Shown: piece after piece, positions 8,147 to 14,548 of the stretch | Layout: every line of letters begins with the position of its first letter | How positions within the stretch are numbered: position 1 is the stretch's first letter | Assembly: GCA_024274855.1 (NCBI GenBank) | Contig: JAJSAJ010000702.1 | Location: 1-23,266, forward strand | Reading direction: 5' to 3' | From: Planctomycetota bacterium | GTDB lineage: Bacteria > Planctomycetota > Planctomycetia > Pirellulales > Pirellulaceae | Length of the DNA stretch: 23,266 nt | Position numbers and translations under genes: made by a program | The notes under the pieces: model-generated | The model's input: the letters and a program-made list of their open reading frames with translations, nothing else | What the model was told of the DNA's origin: nothing | Databases searched by the model: none

Positions 8147-8606
8147 CTCAATACCTTCGCAGTCGCTCGTAATTGCTGGCAATAGATCACGGTCGATCCC
8201 CATCTTCGTCTGGTTTTTAAGGGGTTTCTTGCTTTTGCGGTCCGTTGCGGACGCCTGTTGCACCACCCTAGATTCGCCAGAATCGCCATCAGACGCCCAC
8301 CCCTGCACCACCCCTCACTGCCTTCTCAAAGTGGTCGTCAGTCGTCGTTAAGTAATGCTTCCGTGCGATTGACTCAGAATTTCCCATCCAACTGCAAACC
8401 ACGTGCGTTGGAAACTCGTTTTCCAGTTCAGTGTGGAGGGGGCCTGCCACGCGGAATGACTCGTCGCGTACCCTGCGGGAAAACAACGTGCGGCGGAACA
8501 TTGGGCCGACTCTGGCAAAGCCGACAACCGGAACCGGGCGACCGGTGTCAACGTCGAAATACGGCTGCGCCTTGGACAACTGCTCACAGACCTCCTGAGG
8601 CGTCAA
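8120..8606 (-). pseudogene. Tyrosine recombinase (integrase) C-terminal remnant at tRNA-Arg
   Basis: In the frame ending at 8289, residues 58-97 (about 8435-8316) read TELENEFPTHVVCSW, MGNSESIARKHYL and TDDHFEKAV. This fits the C-terminal catalytic region of planctomycete tyrosine recombinases, with the presumed nucleophile Y85 in KHYL near 8352-8354. The usual preceding arginine box is disturbed (SFRVAGPLHTE). No N-terminal or core-binding domain is present. The likely tail VVQQASATDRKSKKPLKN lies in another frame, so a frameshift falls near 8290-8315; that frame then reads into the tRNA. Upstream residues (TPQEVCEQLSKAQPYFDVD) look protein-like but not integrase-like, so a rearrangement is possible. 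It is non-functional as it stands. Position and orientation next to the tRNA fit an integration scar. Confidence 0.55.
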
Positions 8607-8713
8607 CGCAGATCGCAGTGCGAGCCTGGCCTTATACCAGAATACGCCGAAGTCTTACCCGCTCATGACACCCCTCGCATCACCGATCCGCCGAACTCGG
8701 TTGTAGGAAGTTT

Positions 8714-8831
8714 CTGTCTATCACCTGTAGGCTGCAAATGTGCAGCCTAACACGCAGGCAGCGGGTTGTTGTAAAGTGAATCGTAGCCGTTCGTTACTCG
8801 ATTGTCACGCCTTTCTCCGCGTGACAGGCAG
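8714..8831. repeat. MITE-like palindromic element, copy A
   Basis: The ends are CTGTCTATCAC (8714-8724) and GTGACAGGCAG (8821-8831), an imperfect terminal inverted repeat. An inner hairpin pairs TAGGCTGCA with TGCAGCCTA. It shares ends, the left block TATCACCTGTAGGC and the right block TTTCTCCGCGTGA with the element at 10593-10704, while the middle parts differ. The two copies flank three small membrane-protein genes. Confidence 0.65.
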
Positions 8832-8835
8832 CCCC

Positions 8836-8899
8836 GCCTAAACAAAGGAGAAGACGCTGAGAATCCGAAAGACGAGCGTGCTCCGATGCAACGTTTGGC
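8836..8899. repeat. Gapped palindrome resembling an integron attC site
   Basis: GCCTAAAC (8836-8843) and GTTTGGC (8893-8899) are outer complementary arms apart from one extra T. Inside, GGAG pairs with CTCC and ACGCT with AGCGT. The layout and 64 bp length recall attC sites, but the consensus ends RYYYAAC and GTTRRRY are met only in part. I regard this as suggestive only. Confidence 0.25.
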
Positions 8900-8947
8900 A
8901 TCATATCGCATTTCTCCATTGCGGCTGCCGAGTTGAGAATCGGAATG

Positions 8948-9391
8948 TCATAGGTCACCTGCCGCATCGTCAACAGCAGGGCGTGCATTGTCGCGTTTGC
9001 TTGTGAAGCCCCAAATGATTGCGCCGATCAGTGCGGCAGGGATCGTAAGGACAAGCATTGTTGGATAGTGCCATTGGATCGTAGCGGGATCGGCATTGGG
9101 GTAAAGCTCGCTCAATGTCTTGTTTGCGTCCGGTATATCCCAGAGAACGAGCAACTCTAGGATCACCGCAAAGATCGTCCAATTGAGCCATGAAAATATC
9201 TTTGCTTGGCGGCACGCGAAATACCCGCCCGCACAAACCGCGATAAGCGAAGAATATGTTTTCAGGTTTGGACTGAGATCGAGGAGTCCAAAGAGGACGA
9301 GTTCGAGCATCAGCAACACCATGAAGACAAGAATCGTGACCGCGCAACCCCAAAGAGCTCCGCGAACTGATTCGAACAGCTTACGAATCAT
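8948..9391 (-). CDS. Small four-helix membrane protein, hypothetical
   Basis: The family is not recognised. It has 147 residues from the ATG at 9391, chosen over upstream starts because AAGGAC sits six bases before it. Four hydrophobic stretches are visible: ALWGCAVTILVFMVLLMLEL, SSLIAVCAGGYFACRQA, NWTIFAVILELLVLWDI and TMLVLTIPAALIGAIIWGF. The tail is charged and probably cytoplasmic (TSKRDNARPAVDDAAGDL). There are no signal peptide or catalytic motifs. It is one of three same-strand small membrane-protein genes with spacers of 100-200 bp or more. The spacer upstream of it shares a motif with the spacer downstream of the third gene, which suggests modular, cassette-like units. Translation in this frame is far more protein-like than on the other strand. 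Confidence 0.68.
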   Translation of the reverse strand: MIRKLFESVRGALWGCAVTILVFMVLLMLELVLFGLLDLSPNLKTYSSLIAVCAGGYFACRQAKIFSWLNWTIFAVILELLVLWDIPDANKTLSELYPNADPATIQWHYPTMLVLTIPAALIGAIIWGFTSKRDNARPAVDDAAGDL

Positions 9392-9432
9392 GGGTTTGTC
9401 CTTGTGTCGGGGCAATGCGGGTCTTGCGACAG

Positions 9433-9447
9433 AACGACCAAGCTGAC
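9433..9447. repeat. Shared spacer motif, copy 1
   Basis: AACGACCAAGCTGAC recurs with one change at 9975-9989. Both copies sit in spacers between the small membrane-protein genes and are followed by GC-rich sequence of a similar kind. It may be a recombination or repeat boundary. Confidence 0.45.
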
Positions 9448-9556
9448 CGGGCCGCCGCAGTCAGCGCTGCAAGATGCAGTGTTTACAACCGGATTCCACC
9501 TGATTCAGAGTAAAAGCACTCGTTGCCGCAAAACACGATCGCTTCTCCCACTTTGA

Positions 9557-9823
9557 TTATTGTGAATGAGTGCCCAAATGTATGCGTTCGTTCCGGCGGG
9601 CCGCAATCAAACCGATCATTCCGAACCAAATCATCAGGCAGGGCGTTCCAAGTTTCATCCATAAGCCGCTTTGAATGACTTCGATAAGAATAATCAAGCT
9701 CGCGCTTCCAATAAGTAGATAACACCAGAAGTATGTCCACGTGCCGGGCGAGCGAACATCGCGGTACAAGGGATGTTTCGCCGCTTCCTCCGACGGTACC
9801 GACGCTCTTGCTTGGTCGTCCAT
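9557..9823 (-). CDS. Small two-helix membrane protein, hypothetical
   Basis: It has 88 residues from an ATG at 9823, preceded by AAAGGG at eight bases. The N-terminal 28 residues are polar (MDDQARASVPSEEAAKHPLY). Two hydrophobic stretches follow, around FWCYLLIGSASLIILIEVI and LGTPCLMIWFGMIGLIAA, then a short basic and polar tail. I do not recognise the family and see no enzymatic motif. A longer frame covering the same bases (9881-9483) has less sensible composition and is taken as a shadow. The gene sits between two look-alike membrane-protein genes on the same strand. Confidence 0.55.
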   Translation of the reverse strand: MDDQARASVPSEEAAKHPLYRDVRSPGTWTYFWCYLLIGSASLIILIEVIQSGLWMKLGTPCLMIWFGMIGLIAARRNERIHLGTHSQ

Positions 9824-10057
9824 TGAGTAAGCCCTTTCGTGTTGTGGAATCCAACAACTGCATTGCGCACCAGATGTGCACGTCTCCGCTGATTCGCTAC
9901 CTACGATGTTCTCGTGATTCGTCAGTGCGAAAAAGTCACCCTGTTGAATTATGATTGTCGGTACAAGTCCGATAAACGACCAAGCTAACTCGGCGGGAAC
10001 AGCGTCTGGTTATGTTGCATTTGCACGCACGTAATCGCATCTGCCCGTTTCCAGCGA
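9824..10057. other. Spacer between two membrane-protein genes
   Basis: It holds the second copy of the shared motif at 9975-9989 (AACGACCAAGCTAAC). No open frame here looks coding. Confidence 0.45.
9975..9989. repeat. Shared spacer motif, copy 2
   Basis: AACGACCAAGCTAAC differs from the copy at 9433-9447 by one base. It lies just past the end of the third small membrane-protein gene. Confidence 0.45.
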
Positions 10058-10429
10058 TCAATGCTTCATGCTCGCAATGAACGACCGAAAAGCGCCAACG
10101 AGCGAACCGATGCCGACGATAACGCATCCTATGCGGACGGCGATTGAGTTTGGTCCGCCGGGGCCGAATGTGGCGAAAAAAGCGGACACACATATCAATG
10201 CTGCAGCGAGCCAAAAGATTCCAGTAGCGACTTTCGTCATCGTCCTCATGGTTAGGTTCTTGGTCGCAACGAACGTCCCTGACGCAACAACGAGACACGC
10301 GATGCCGATGATGCCGTACCCTATGGCGAAAGCAGTTGCGTGTGGTACGCCAGGTTCAGAGCACGCCAAGATACCGAACAGGCAGAACCCTGCGACAGCG
10401 AGGCAAAGGATTACAGTGATCCATTTCAT
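10058..10429 (-). CDS. Small four-helix membrane protein, hypothetical
   Basis: It has 123 residues if it starts at the ATG at 10429 (MKWITVILCLAVAGF). The frame stays open up to 10618 with possible starts such as ATG near 10549 (MSSGYITTACTVPP), and none has a clear ribosome binding site. I prefer 10429 because the first membrane helix begins there. Four hydrophobic stretches follow: ITVILCLAVAGFCLFGILA, AIGYGIIGIACLVVASGTFV, GIFWLAAALICVSAFFATF and IGCVIVGIGSLVGAFRSFIA. The topology fits an integral inner-membrane protein of unknown role. The long opposite-strand frame (10068-10697) has a weak composition and is not counted. The upstream end lies close to repeat copy B. Confidence 0.6.
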   Translation of the reverse strand: MKWITVILCLAVAGFCLFGILACSEPGVPHATAFAIGYGIIGIACLVVASGTFVATKNLTMRTMTKVATGIFWLAAALICVSAFFATFGPGGPNSIAVRIGCVIVGIGSLVGAFRSFIASMKH

Positions 10430-10592
10430 GGCAAATACGGGGTACTGTGCTATCACATTTGGTTGTTCTCGTCCGGCGAGCAGGTACCCGCAAACGGCAC
10501 CGCCCACCGGAGGGACGGTACATGCTGTGGTTATGTATCCGCTCGACATTTGCAACGAGTACGTAGCCACACGCGCGACGATCGCAAAGTCT

Positions 10593-10704
10593 CTGCCTAT
10601 CACCTGTAGGCCGCACATTTGCGGCCTACAGGTGGTTGATTCTCGTAAGTCACATTGCGCTGTCAGTTGCCTCGTTGTCGCGTCTTTCTCCGCGTGATAG
10701 GCAG
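10593..10704. repeat. MITE-like palindromic element, copy B
   Basis: A perfect 11 bp terminal inverted repeat joins CTGCCTATCAC (10593-10603) and GTGATAGGCAG (10694-10704). Inside, a perfect 15 bp hairpin pairs 10601-10615 with 10620-10634 around a CATT loop. Ends and several blocks match the element at 8714-8831. No transposase is encoded, so it would be non-autonomous. Confidence 0.72.
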
Positions 10705-10792
10705 CCCCTGCCTAACGCTCATCGGGGTGGCGGGCCAGTCCGTCGGCCGGGCTGCGGACGCCACGGTTCAAAACGCGCGTCTAAACCATGAT

Positions 10793-10819
10793 CGGACGGA
10801 CGGACGGACGGACGGACGG
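10793..10819. repeat. CGGA tetranucleotide tandem repeat
   Basis: There are about 6.75 perfect copies of CGGA. It lies outside any supported gene. Such tracts can change length by slippage, but no gene is placed to be switched by it here. Confidence 0.85.
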
Positions 10820-11189
10820 TTCATGACCGATGTCCGACCGAGAAATCCGAACGTATTACTGATTCGAGCAATCCACAGGCTGAAAAGCAAGCCTCTCAGG
10901 CCAAAAAAGAAAATGTTTGGTTTCCGTGGCGGTTCCCGCCGCCCTCACGTGGATTAGTTGGATAAGGGCCGCTGGCGCTGATGGAAGAGCGATGACTGAG
11001 TAAACACAGACGCCGAATGATCTCTGCCCGCTGGCCACGATTCCCAACACGCTTGAAGGCCAAAAAAACTACAGGCTACAACGTCTTTCTGCATCAGTGG
11101 TTACCGCCATCTCTGGCTGCCTCGCCGATAATTCTTTCGATTCCCTTTACGAATCGGGCCCTCAATCGGAAATAACGGGGTAGACGGGC

Positions 11190-11580
11190 ATGGTGCTCGA
11201 CGCCGACGGGCAACTGGCCGGCACGAGCCCCCCAGTGATCTCGTTCACGCTTTGCGATGACATTCGGGAACGGCTCCAGCACGGCGAGGAGGTCTGAGTG
11301 AATGATCCGGAAGAAATCGTCATCGATCAAGACCTCAGCGATGGTATCAACGACATCGCAGACAAGCTGGTGAGGCGGCACCATGCATTGGCATTCGTCA
11401 CCCAGGCATGGGACAAGGTGGATGACTTCGACACCGCAGCGGACAAGCCGGCGCTGATCGTTCTCGATGGCCGATCACAAGACGACGACACAAGCCATCG
11501 AGGCGTTCGTCAAATCGGTCACCCGGCCACATAACGTATTTGGAGAAGCGAGCACGTACGACTTCCATGCCGCATTCTAG
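11190..11580 (+). pseudogene. Degenerate small hypothetical gene (in-frame TGA plus frameshift)
   Basis: An ATG at 11190 opens a frame reading MVLDADGQLAGTSPPVISFT, then LCDDIRERLQHGEEV, and stops at a TGA (11295-11297). The same frame continues at once with VNDPEEIVIDQDLSDGIND, LVRRHHALAF and FDTAADKPALIVLDG. Near 11475 the sensible reading moves to another frame (TTQAIEAFVKSVTRPHN), ending at a TAG at 11578-11580. The pieces join into one acidic protein of about 130 residues. I have a vague memory of related planctomycete proteins but cannot confirm it, and I assign no function. An alternative is two real small genes, the second starting at the GTG at 11298 with GAGGAGG just upstream. The minus-strand frame 11384-11094 overlaps and is less likely. 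Confidence 0.45.
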
Positions 11581-11930
11581 CATCCAGAAACGGGCAATGG
11601 GGAGCGAAGCACCTGTCGGACCAGCTAACGCAAAGTTGACGGTGGCCGCGCATGACGCGTATAATGCGAGCGTCAAATTCTGAACTTTCGTGAACCTTTT
11701 TGTGCGTCCTTGCTCGTAGTAGGTCAGAGGACGATAAGACAAGGGGCCCGCCGCGGTCGCTTAATCGGGGAAACCGAAAAACGATTTTCTTTGGGCGAAG
11801 CCGTGGAGAGACGGGGGTCGAGTCCCACGGCGTTCACTCGAATGTTCGGATGCCCCGTGGCGAAGACGCTTGGTTGAAGCCCGGGGAATCGGCGGTTCGA
11901 TTCCAGATCGAGGTACTAACGACAAGACTT
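11581..11930. other. Gene-free stretch with promoter and probable RNA leader
   Basis: This stretch contains a strong promoter (11636-11665) followed by about 260 nt with no protein-like frame. Two places resemble tRNA T arms: GGGGGTCGAGTCCC near 11810 and GGCGGTTCGATTCC near 11892. Neither folds into a full tRNA by hand. They may be decayed tRNAs. Confidence 0.4.
11636..11665 (+). promoter_or_regulatory. Strong sigma-70-type promoter
   Basis: TTGACG at 11636-11641 and a perfect TATAAT at 11660-11665 are separated by 18 bases. Transcription would start near 11672, reading toward the tRNA-like gene at 11931 and possibly on to the SPFH gene. It is the best promoter match I found in the window. 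Confidence 0.75.
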
Positions 11931-12002
11931 TTCCCGATGGTGTAATGGACAGCACAAGACTTTCCGAAAGTCTTGGTCCTGGTTCGATTCCAGGCCGGGA
12001 TA
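11931..12002 (+). tRNA. tRNA-like gene with CCG anticodon, unusual body
   Basis: The T arm CCTGG/CCAGG with loop TTCGATT is perfect, as is the anticodon stem AGACT/AGTCT. The loop TTCCGAA gives anticodon CCG. The D stem is GTGT with GCAC (one wobble), and the variable region is TGGT. The acceptor TTCCCGA against CCGGGAT pairs in the middle but mismatches at 1-72 (U-U) and 7-66 (A-C). The D arm and variable region (GGTGTAATGG, AGCAC, TGGTCC) look like a bacterial tRNA-Gln body, while the anticodon is for arginine CGG. CCA is not encoded. It may be an unusual tRNA-Arg, a mutated copy, or a tRNA-derived RNA. The flank GGGATACTCA at its 3' end is also present at the end of the tRNA-Arg at 8073. 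Confidence 0.68.
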
Positions 12003-12148
12003 CTCAGCCTCGGCGGTGTTAGGAGCGAGCGGCCACATGGTTGCTACGGTCACCACTTGGACAGACCGCTCAGACTTGCCAGATCTGAAAGCTCGTTCTC
12101 CAAATCAGCTCCGCTCCGAGGCGTTTTCACAGAGGGAGGGAGGCCACG

Positions 12149-13030
12149 ATGTTGATTTCCGAAACAGGACGCGAATTCATTATCAAGGACACGCACCGTG
12201 GTCTTTGGTACGAAGACGGCAAGCTGGTCAAGGTGCTGGAAGCGGGTCGGTATAAGATCCCGCCCCGAAGCCGTTGGATCACGCGGCTACCGACCGTCGA
12301 GTGCCTGCTGGTAGACGTGCGTCAGCGCGAGCTGACGATTAAGGGCCAGGAGATCCTGACGGCCGACAAGGTGGCTGTCCGGGTAAGTATCTTGGTTCAG
12401 TTCCGTGTCGCCGATCCGAAGACGGCCATGCACAGCGTCGAGAACTTTGCAGACCGACTGTACAGCGATGTGCAACTTGCGGCGCGGCGTTCGCTGGCGT
12501 CGATGACGCTGGAGGACATCCTCACGAACCGAACTCGCCTAAGTGAAGACATTCTCTCGGACGTCAAGGAAGCGGCGGCAGGCTACGGTGTGGCTATTCG
12601 GCGAGCTGATGTCAAGGATCTCGTTTTTCCCGGAAACCTCCAGGAGATCATGAACCGCGTGCTGGTTGCTGAGCGGAACAGCGAGGCCCAGTTGGTCGAA
12701 GCACGTACGCGAGCGGAAGTCGAGCAGATCCAAGCTCAGTCGCGTGCAGAAGCGACTCGGCGCGAGGCCGAGGCGGAAGCCGAAGCTCGCCACGTACGAG
12801 AACAGGCCGATGCCGAGGCGCTGCGAGTCCAGGCCGAAGCGGAGGCACGCGCCTACGAGGAGCGTGTTAAGGCAGCCGAGGCGTTGGAAGGACACCCGGC
12901 ACTGCTGCGCCTTGCGGAGCTGGAAACGCTGCGTGAGCTGGCGAGAAATGCCAACGCGCGGCTATACATTGGCTTCGACCGTAACGGACTGGCTCTCGAT
13001 AGATCGGAATCCGATAAGAATGTTCTTTAA
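12149..13030 (+). CDS. SPFH/band-7 domain protein, slipin-like, without membrane anchor
   Basis: The protein has 293 residues. A band-7 (SPFH) domain covers about residues 18-175, with the slipin-like opening HRGLWYEDGKLVKVLEAGRY and the conserved stretch LTADKVAVRVSILVQFRVAD. Residues 176-245 form a long alanine- and glutamate-rich coiled coil of the kind that drives SPFH oligomer assembly. A short non-helical tail follows. Unlike most stomatin and slipin relatives it lacks an N-terminal transmembrane helix, so it is probably soluble or bound to the membrane from the side. SPFH proteins build large ring or cage assemblies that scaffold membrane domains or regulate proteases. The exact role here is unknown. 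The start is secure because GGAGGGAGG lies a few bases upstream. No NfeD-type partner gene is next to it. Confidence 0.88.
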   Translation: MLISETGREFIIKDTHRGLWYEDGKLVKVLEAGRYKIPPRSRWITRLPTVECLLVDVRQRELTIKGQEILTADKVAVRVSILVQFRVADPKTAMHSVENFADRLYSDVQLAARRSLASMTLEDILTNRTRLSEDILSDVKEAAAGYGVAIRRADVKDLVFPGNLQEIMNRVLVAERNSEAQLVEARTRAEVEQIQAQSRAEATRREAEAEAEARHVREQADAEALRVQAEAEARAYEERVKAAEALEGHPALLRLAELETLRELARNANARLYIGFDRNGLALDRSESDKNVL

Positions 13031-13444
13031 GAGCGAGTAGGGTGTGACAAGATCGCCGTCGAGAGTCCTCCATCATCCGCAACGTTCACGGCGAGCGCCG
13101 GCACACCAGGAATTGCGTGGCAAGGATTGTGGTGTGCCGGCGCTCGCGATACCGTGGTTGCTAGTTGCCAAGGTGGATGCCGCGAGCTTGTCACACCCTA
13201 CACCTGCCGATTCGGCCACGGGGCCATGTTGGGCAATCGGGGAACGCGGATAGGGGTAGGGAAGTTCCAACGCACCGCTGGGAAGTGCTATATTTCGGCA
13301 GTATCATCAATGACATTGCCCACAAATAGATGGTGTTTTGATCCAGAAGATGATAATTTGAGAATGAACTGCCGAAGTCTTTTGTTACGACGATGGATAC
13401 ATCACAGGTGCTTCGGCAAAGGAAGGTTTTAACGAACGTTTTAC
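13031..13444. other. Intergenic region with MITE-like element
   Basis: The stretch between the SPFH and LRR genes is occupied for its first 170 bases by a large palindromic element (13038-13200). The remaining 240 bases show no convincing gene. Confidence 0.5.
13038..13200. mobile_element. MITE-like palindromic element (163 bp)
   Basis: Terminal inverted repeats TAGGGTGTGACAAG (13038-13051) and CTTGTCACACCCTA (13187-13200) are perfect over 14 bp. A second perfect inverted repeat of 18 bp lies inside (13091-13108 with 13130-13147). There is no open frame of use, so it would be a non-autonomous element or a folded RNA. Its left half recurs at 16031-16112. Confidence 0.75.
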
Positions 13445-13987
13445 ATGGACATTCCCGTTTCCGTTCACAATCCGCGAAGAAAGCAGCGATTGAAACTTGC
13501 AATTGCCGCGTTACTCGCTTTAGCCGTTGCGACAGCGAGCGGTTGGAGTGTCTACAGCTTCATCCGTCACGAAGCAGGCTATTTTGCGGCAGCTTCTGAT
13601 AAGCGCAGATTGGATCGAAAATGTGCCCAAGTGGTTCGCGCGCAAGAACGACTTCGTCAACTTGGGGCAAGATTTGGGCAGACGAAAGGAACGGTATACA
13701 ACGAAATTGGGCTGACAGGCTGGCACGGTAATGACAGCGACCTGCGGTTCCTGCAACCTTTTGTCCTACTTGAGGAATTGGGCACGAGATATGAGTATAC
13801 GTGTGGTTCCTGCAATAGGCAGTGGCTGAGAGTTTTTGCAAGCGGTGTGCCGCTGACTGATGCTGCCGTTCCGCATCTCATGACACTGAGAAACCTGCGC
13901 GAACTAGACATCAACAACACGCAGATCAGCGACGAGGGCGTTCGGCGTCTACAGCAAGCATTACCGCTTTGCAAGATTGTAAAATGA
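13445..13987 (+). CDS. Membrane-anchored leucine-rich-repeat protein
   Basis: The protein has 180 residues. After a basic start (NPRRKQRLK) comes one hydrophobic segment, LAIAALLALAVATASGWSVY (about 18-37), a signal anchor that would place the rest outside the cytoplasm. The C-terminal 40 residues form one to two leucine-rich repeats: LTDAAVPHLMTLRNLRELDI followed by NNTQISDEGVRRLQQALP. The pattern T-x-I-x-D-x-G-x-x-x-L is typical of the many short LRR proteins in planctomycetes. The middle contains a C-G-S-C pair (about 121-124) that could form a disulfide. The partner is unknown. The ribosome binding site is weak (GGAAGG well upstream), so the start is fairly but not fully certain. Confidence 0.7.
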   Translation: MDIPVSVHNPRRKQRLKLAIAALLALAVATASGWSVYSFIRHEAGYFAAASDKRRLDRKCAQVVRAQERLRQLGARFGQTKGTVYNEIGLTGWHGNDSDLRFLQPFVLLEELGTRYEYTCGSCNRQWLRVFASGVPLTDAAVPHLMTLRNLRELDINNTQISDEGVRRLQQALPLCKIVK

Positions 13988-14016
13988 CTGATTGCGAAAT
14001 AGGCTGGTTAGCGGTC

Positions 14017-14090
14017 GCGACACGGACAAGTTCACCGTCACGGGATTGACTGCTGTCGATAGCGAATTGGTCGATGCCCCTTATGGGTGA
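14017..14090 (+). pseudogene. Possible flavin reductase-like gene fragment
   Basis: A short frame ends at TGA 14088-14090 and reads DTDKFTVTGLTAVDSELVDA. It resembles the internal KF-x-x-TGLT-x-V-x-S motif of flavin reductase-like proteins as I remember them. Only about 25 residues are present, with no start, so if real it is a relic. Confidence 0.25.
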
Positions 14091-14271
14091 AAACGAATAC
14101 CCGGATTCCTCGAAAGCTCGTCGGTGGCAGTCCGTCGTGCAGGCCATCCGGGCCGGTTGCTCGATTGATGAAGTTGCGAATCGAATGGAAGAGTGTTTCT
14201 TCAAAACGCTGCGGCATGGCTTTTGTTACGAAAGCAGAAACGAACGGTTGTCAGTGGGCGGATCGGATTGA
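14074..14271 (+). CDS. Small hypothetical protein
   Basis: It has 65 residues from an ATG at 14074; a second ATG lies three codons on. The stretch SSKARRWQSVVQAIRAGCSI followed by DEVANRMEECFFKTLRHGF looks like real helical protein and is better than the competing frame 14087-14293. No family is recognised and no motif or membrane segment is seen. There is no clear ribosome binding site. It could be the fragment of a longer decayed gene, since a possible relic lies just upstream. It is followed after 37 bases by another small plus-strand gene. Confidence 0.4.
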   Translation: MPLMGENEYPDSSKARRWQSVVQAIRAGCSIDEVANRMEECFFKTLRHGFCYESRNERLSVGGSD

Positions 14272-14308
14272 TCTTCCGCCGAAGGCCGCCTAGATAATGG
14301 AGACGGTC

Positions 14309-14548
14309 ATGTTGAGCATCGAAAATCTCGATCCGAAGATCTTGGGGCAACGGCGAATCGCTTCCGAGTACGAGATTGCGCTGACCAGTACACCTGAACT
14401 AATTCAACGATGGGTTGACGCAACGTCCCTGAGTGAAGCAACTGTTGCTGAGGTGTTGAAGAAGATCGAGCTCTTTGCGAAATTCCGACCTCGCCGAGCA
14501 GATCCACTATTCGGTTGGTGGACCGGCCTCCGCGACAAAGGTGAATGA
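14309..14548 (+). CDS. Small hypothetical protein
   Basis: It has 79 residues from the ATG at 14309, which has GGAGA about six bases before it. An ATG at 14297 would add four residues. The sequence (ASEYEIALTSTPELIQRWVD, then SEATVAEVLKKIELFAKFRP) is probably mostly helical, with a tryptophan-rich end (LFGWWTGLRDKGE). I do not recognise the family. Its place in a run of small plus-strand genes gives no functional hint. Confidence 0.55.
   Translation: MLSIENLDPKILGQRRIASEYEIALTSTPELIQRWVDATSLSEATVAEVLKKIELFAKFRPRRADPLFGWWTGLRDKGE

Larger units (their letters stand above)
8607..8947. other. Intergenic region carrying repeat copy A and an attC-like palindrome
   Basis: There is no supported gene here. 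The stretch contains the imperfect palindromic element at 8714-8831 and, directly next to it, the gapped palindrome at 8836-8899. Confidence 0.45.
10430..11189. other. Gene-poor stretch with repeat copy B and a tandem repeat
   Basis: I see no supported gene. The stretch carries the palindromic element at 10593-10704, a run of CGGA repeats at 10793-10819, and scattered short frames. One plus-strand frame near 10860-10970 reads SNPQAEKQASQAKKENVWF. It has no convincing start, so I leave it uncalled. Confidence 0.45.

Noticed and set aside
7960..8289. Minus-strand frame across the tRNA-Arg
   Set aside because: The translation (RIRTCNLRLRRP) comes from reading the tRNA backwards, a common artefact.
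10068..10697. 209-codon plus-strand frame opposite the third membrane gene
   Set aside because: The minus-strand frame shows four clean membrane helices, while the plus frame is threonine- and proline-rich and has no ribosome binding site.
10820..10834. The 15-mer TTCATGACCGATGTC also occurs at the start of the ECF sigma gene (23046-23060)
   Set aside because: One 15-base match in 23 kb is not far from chance, and the similarity does not extend.
11094..11384. 96-codon minus-strand frame
   Set aside because: It overlaps a plus-strand reading with a good ribosome binding site and a more sensible acidic protein. I could not fully exclude it.
11761..11955. Minus-strand frame containing VPRSGIEPP
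   Set aside because: This motif is a well-known artefact of translating the reverse strand of a tRNA T arm. I used it only as a hint of tRNA-like sequence.
11672..12002. Group I intron or tmRNA behind the promoter
   Set aside because: I found no P7 or other intron core motifs and no tmRNA tag reading frame or matching ends.
11931..12002. The odd tRNA as an amber suppressor for the addA TAG
   Set aside because: Its anticodon by my fold is CCG, which reads CGG and not TAG.
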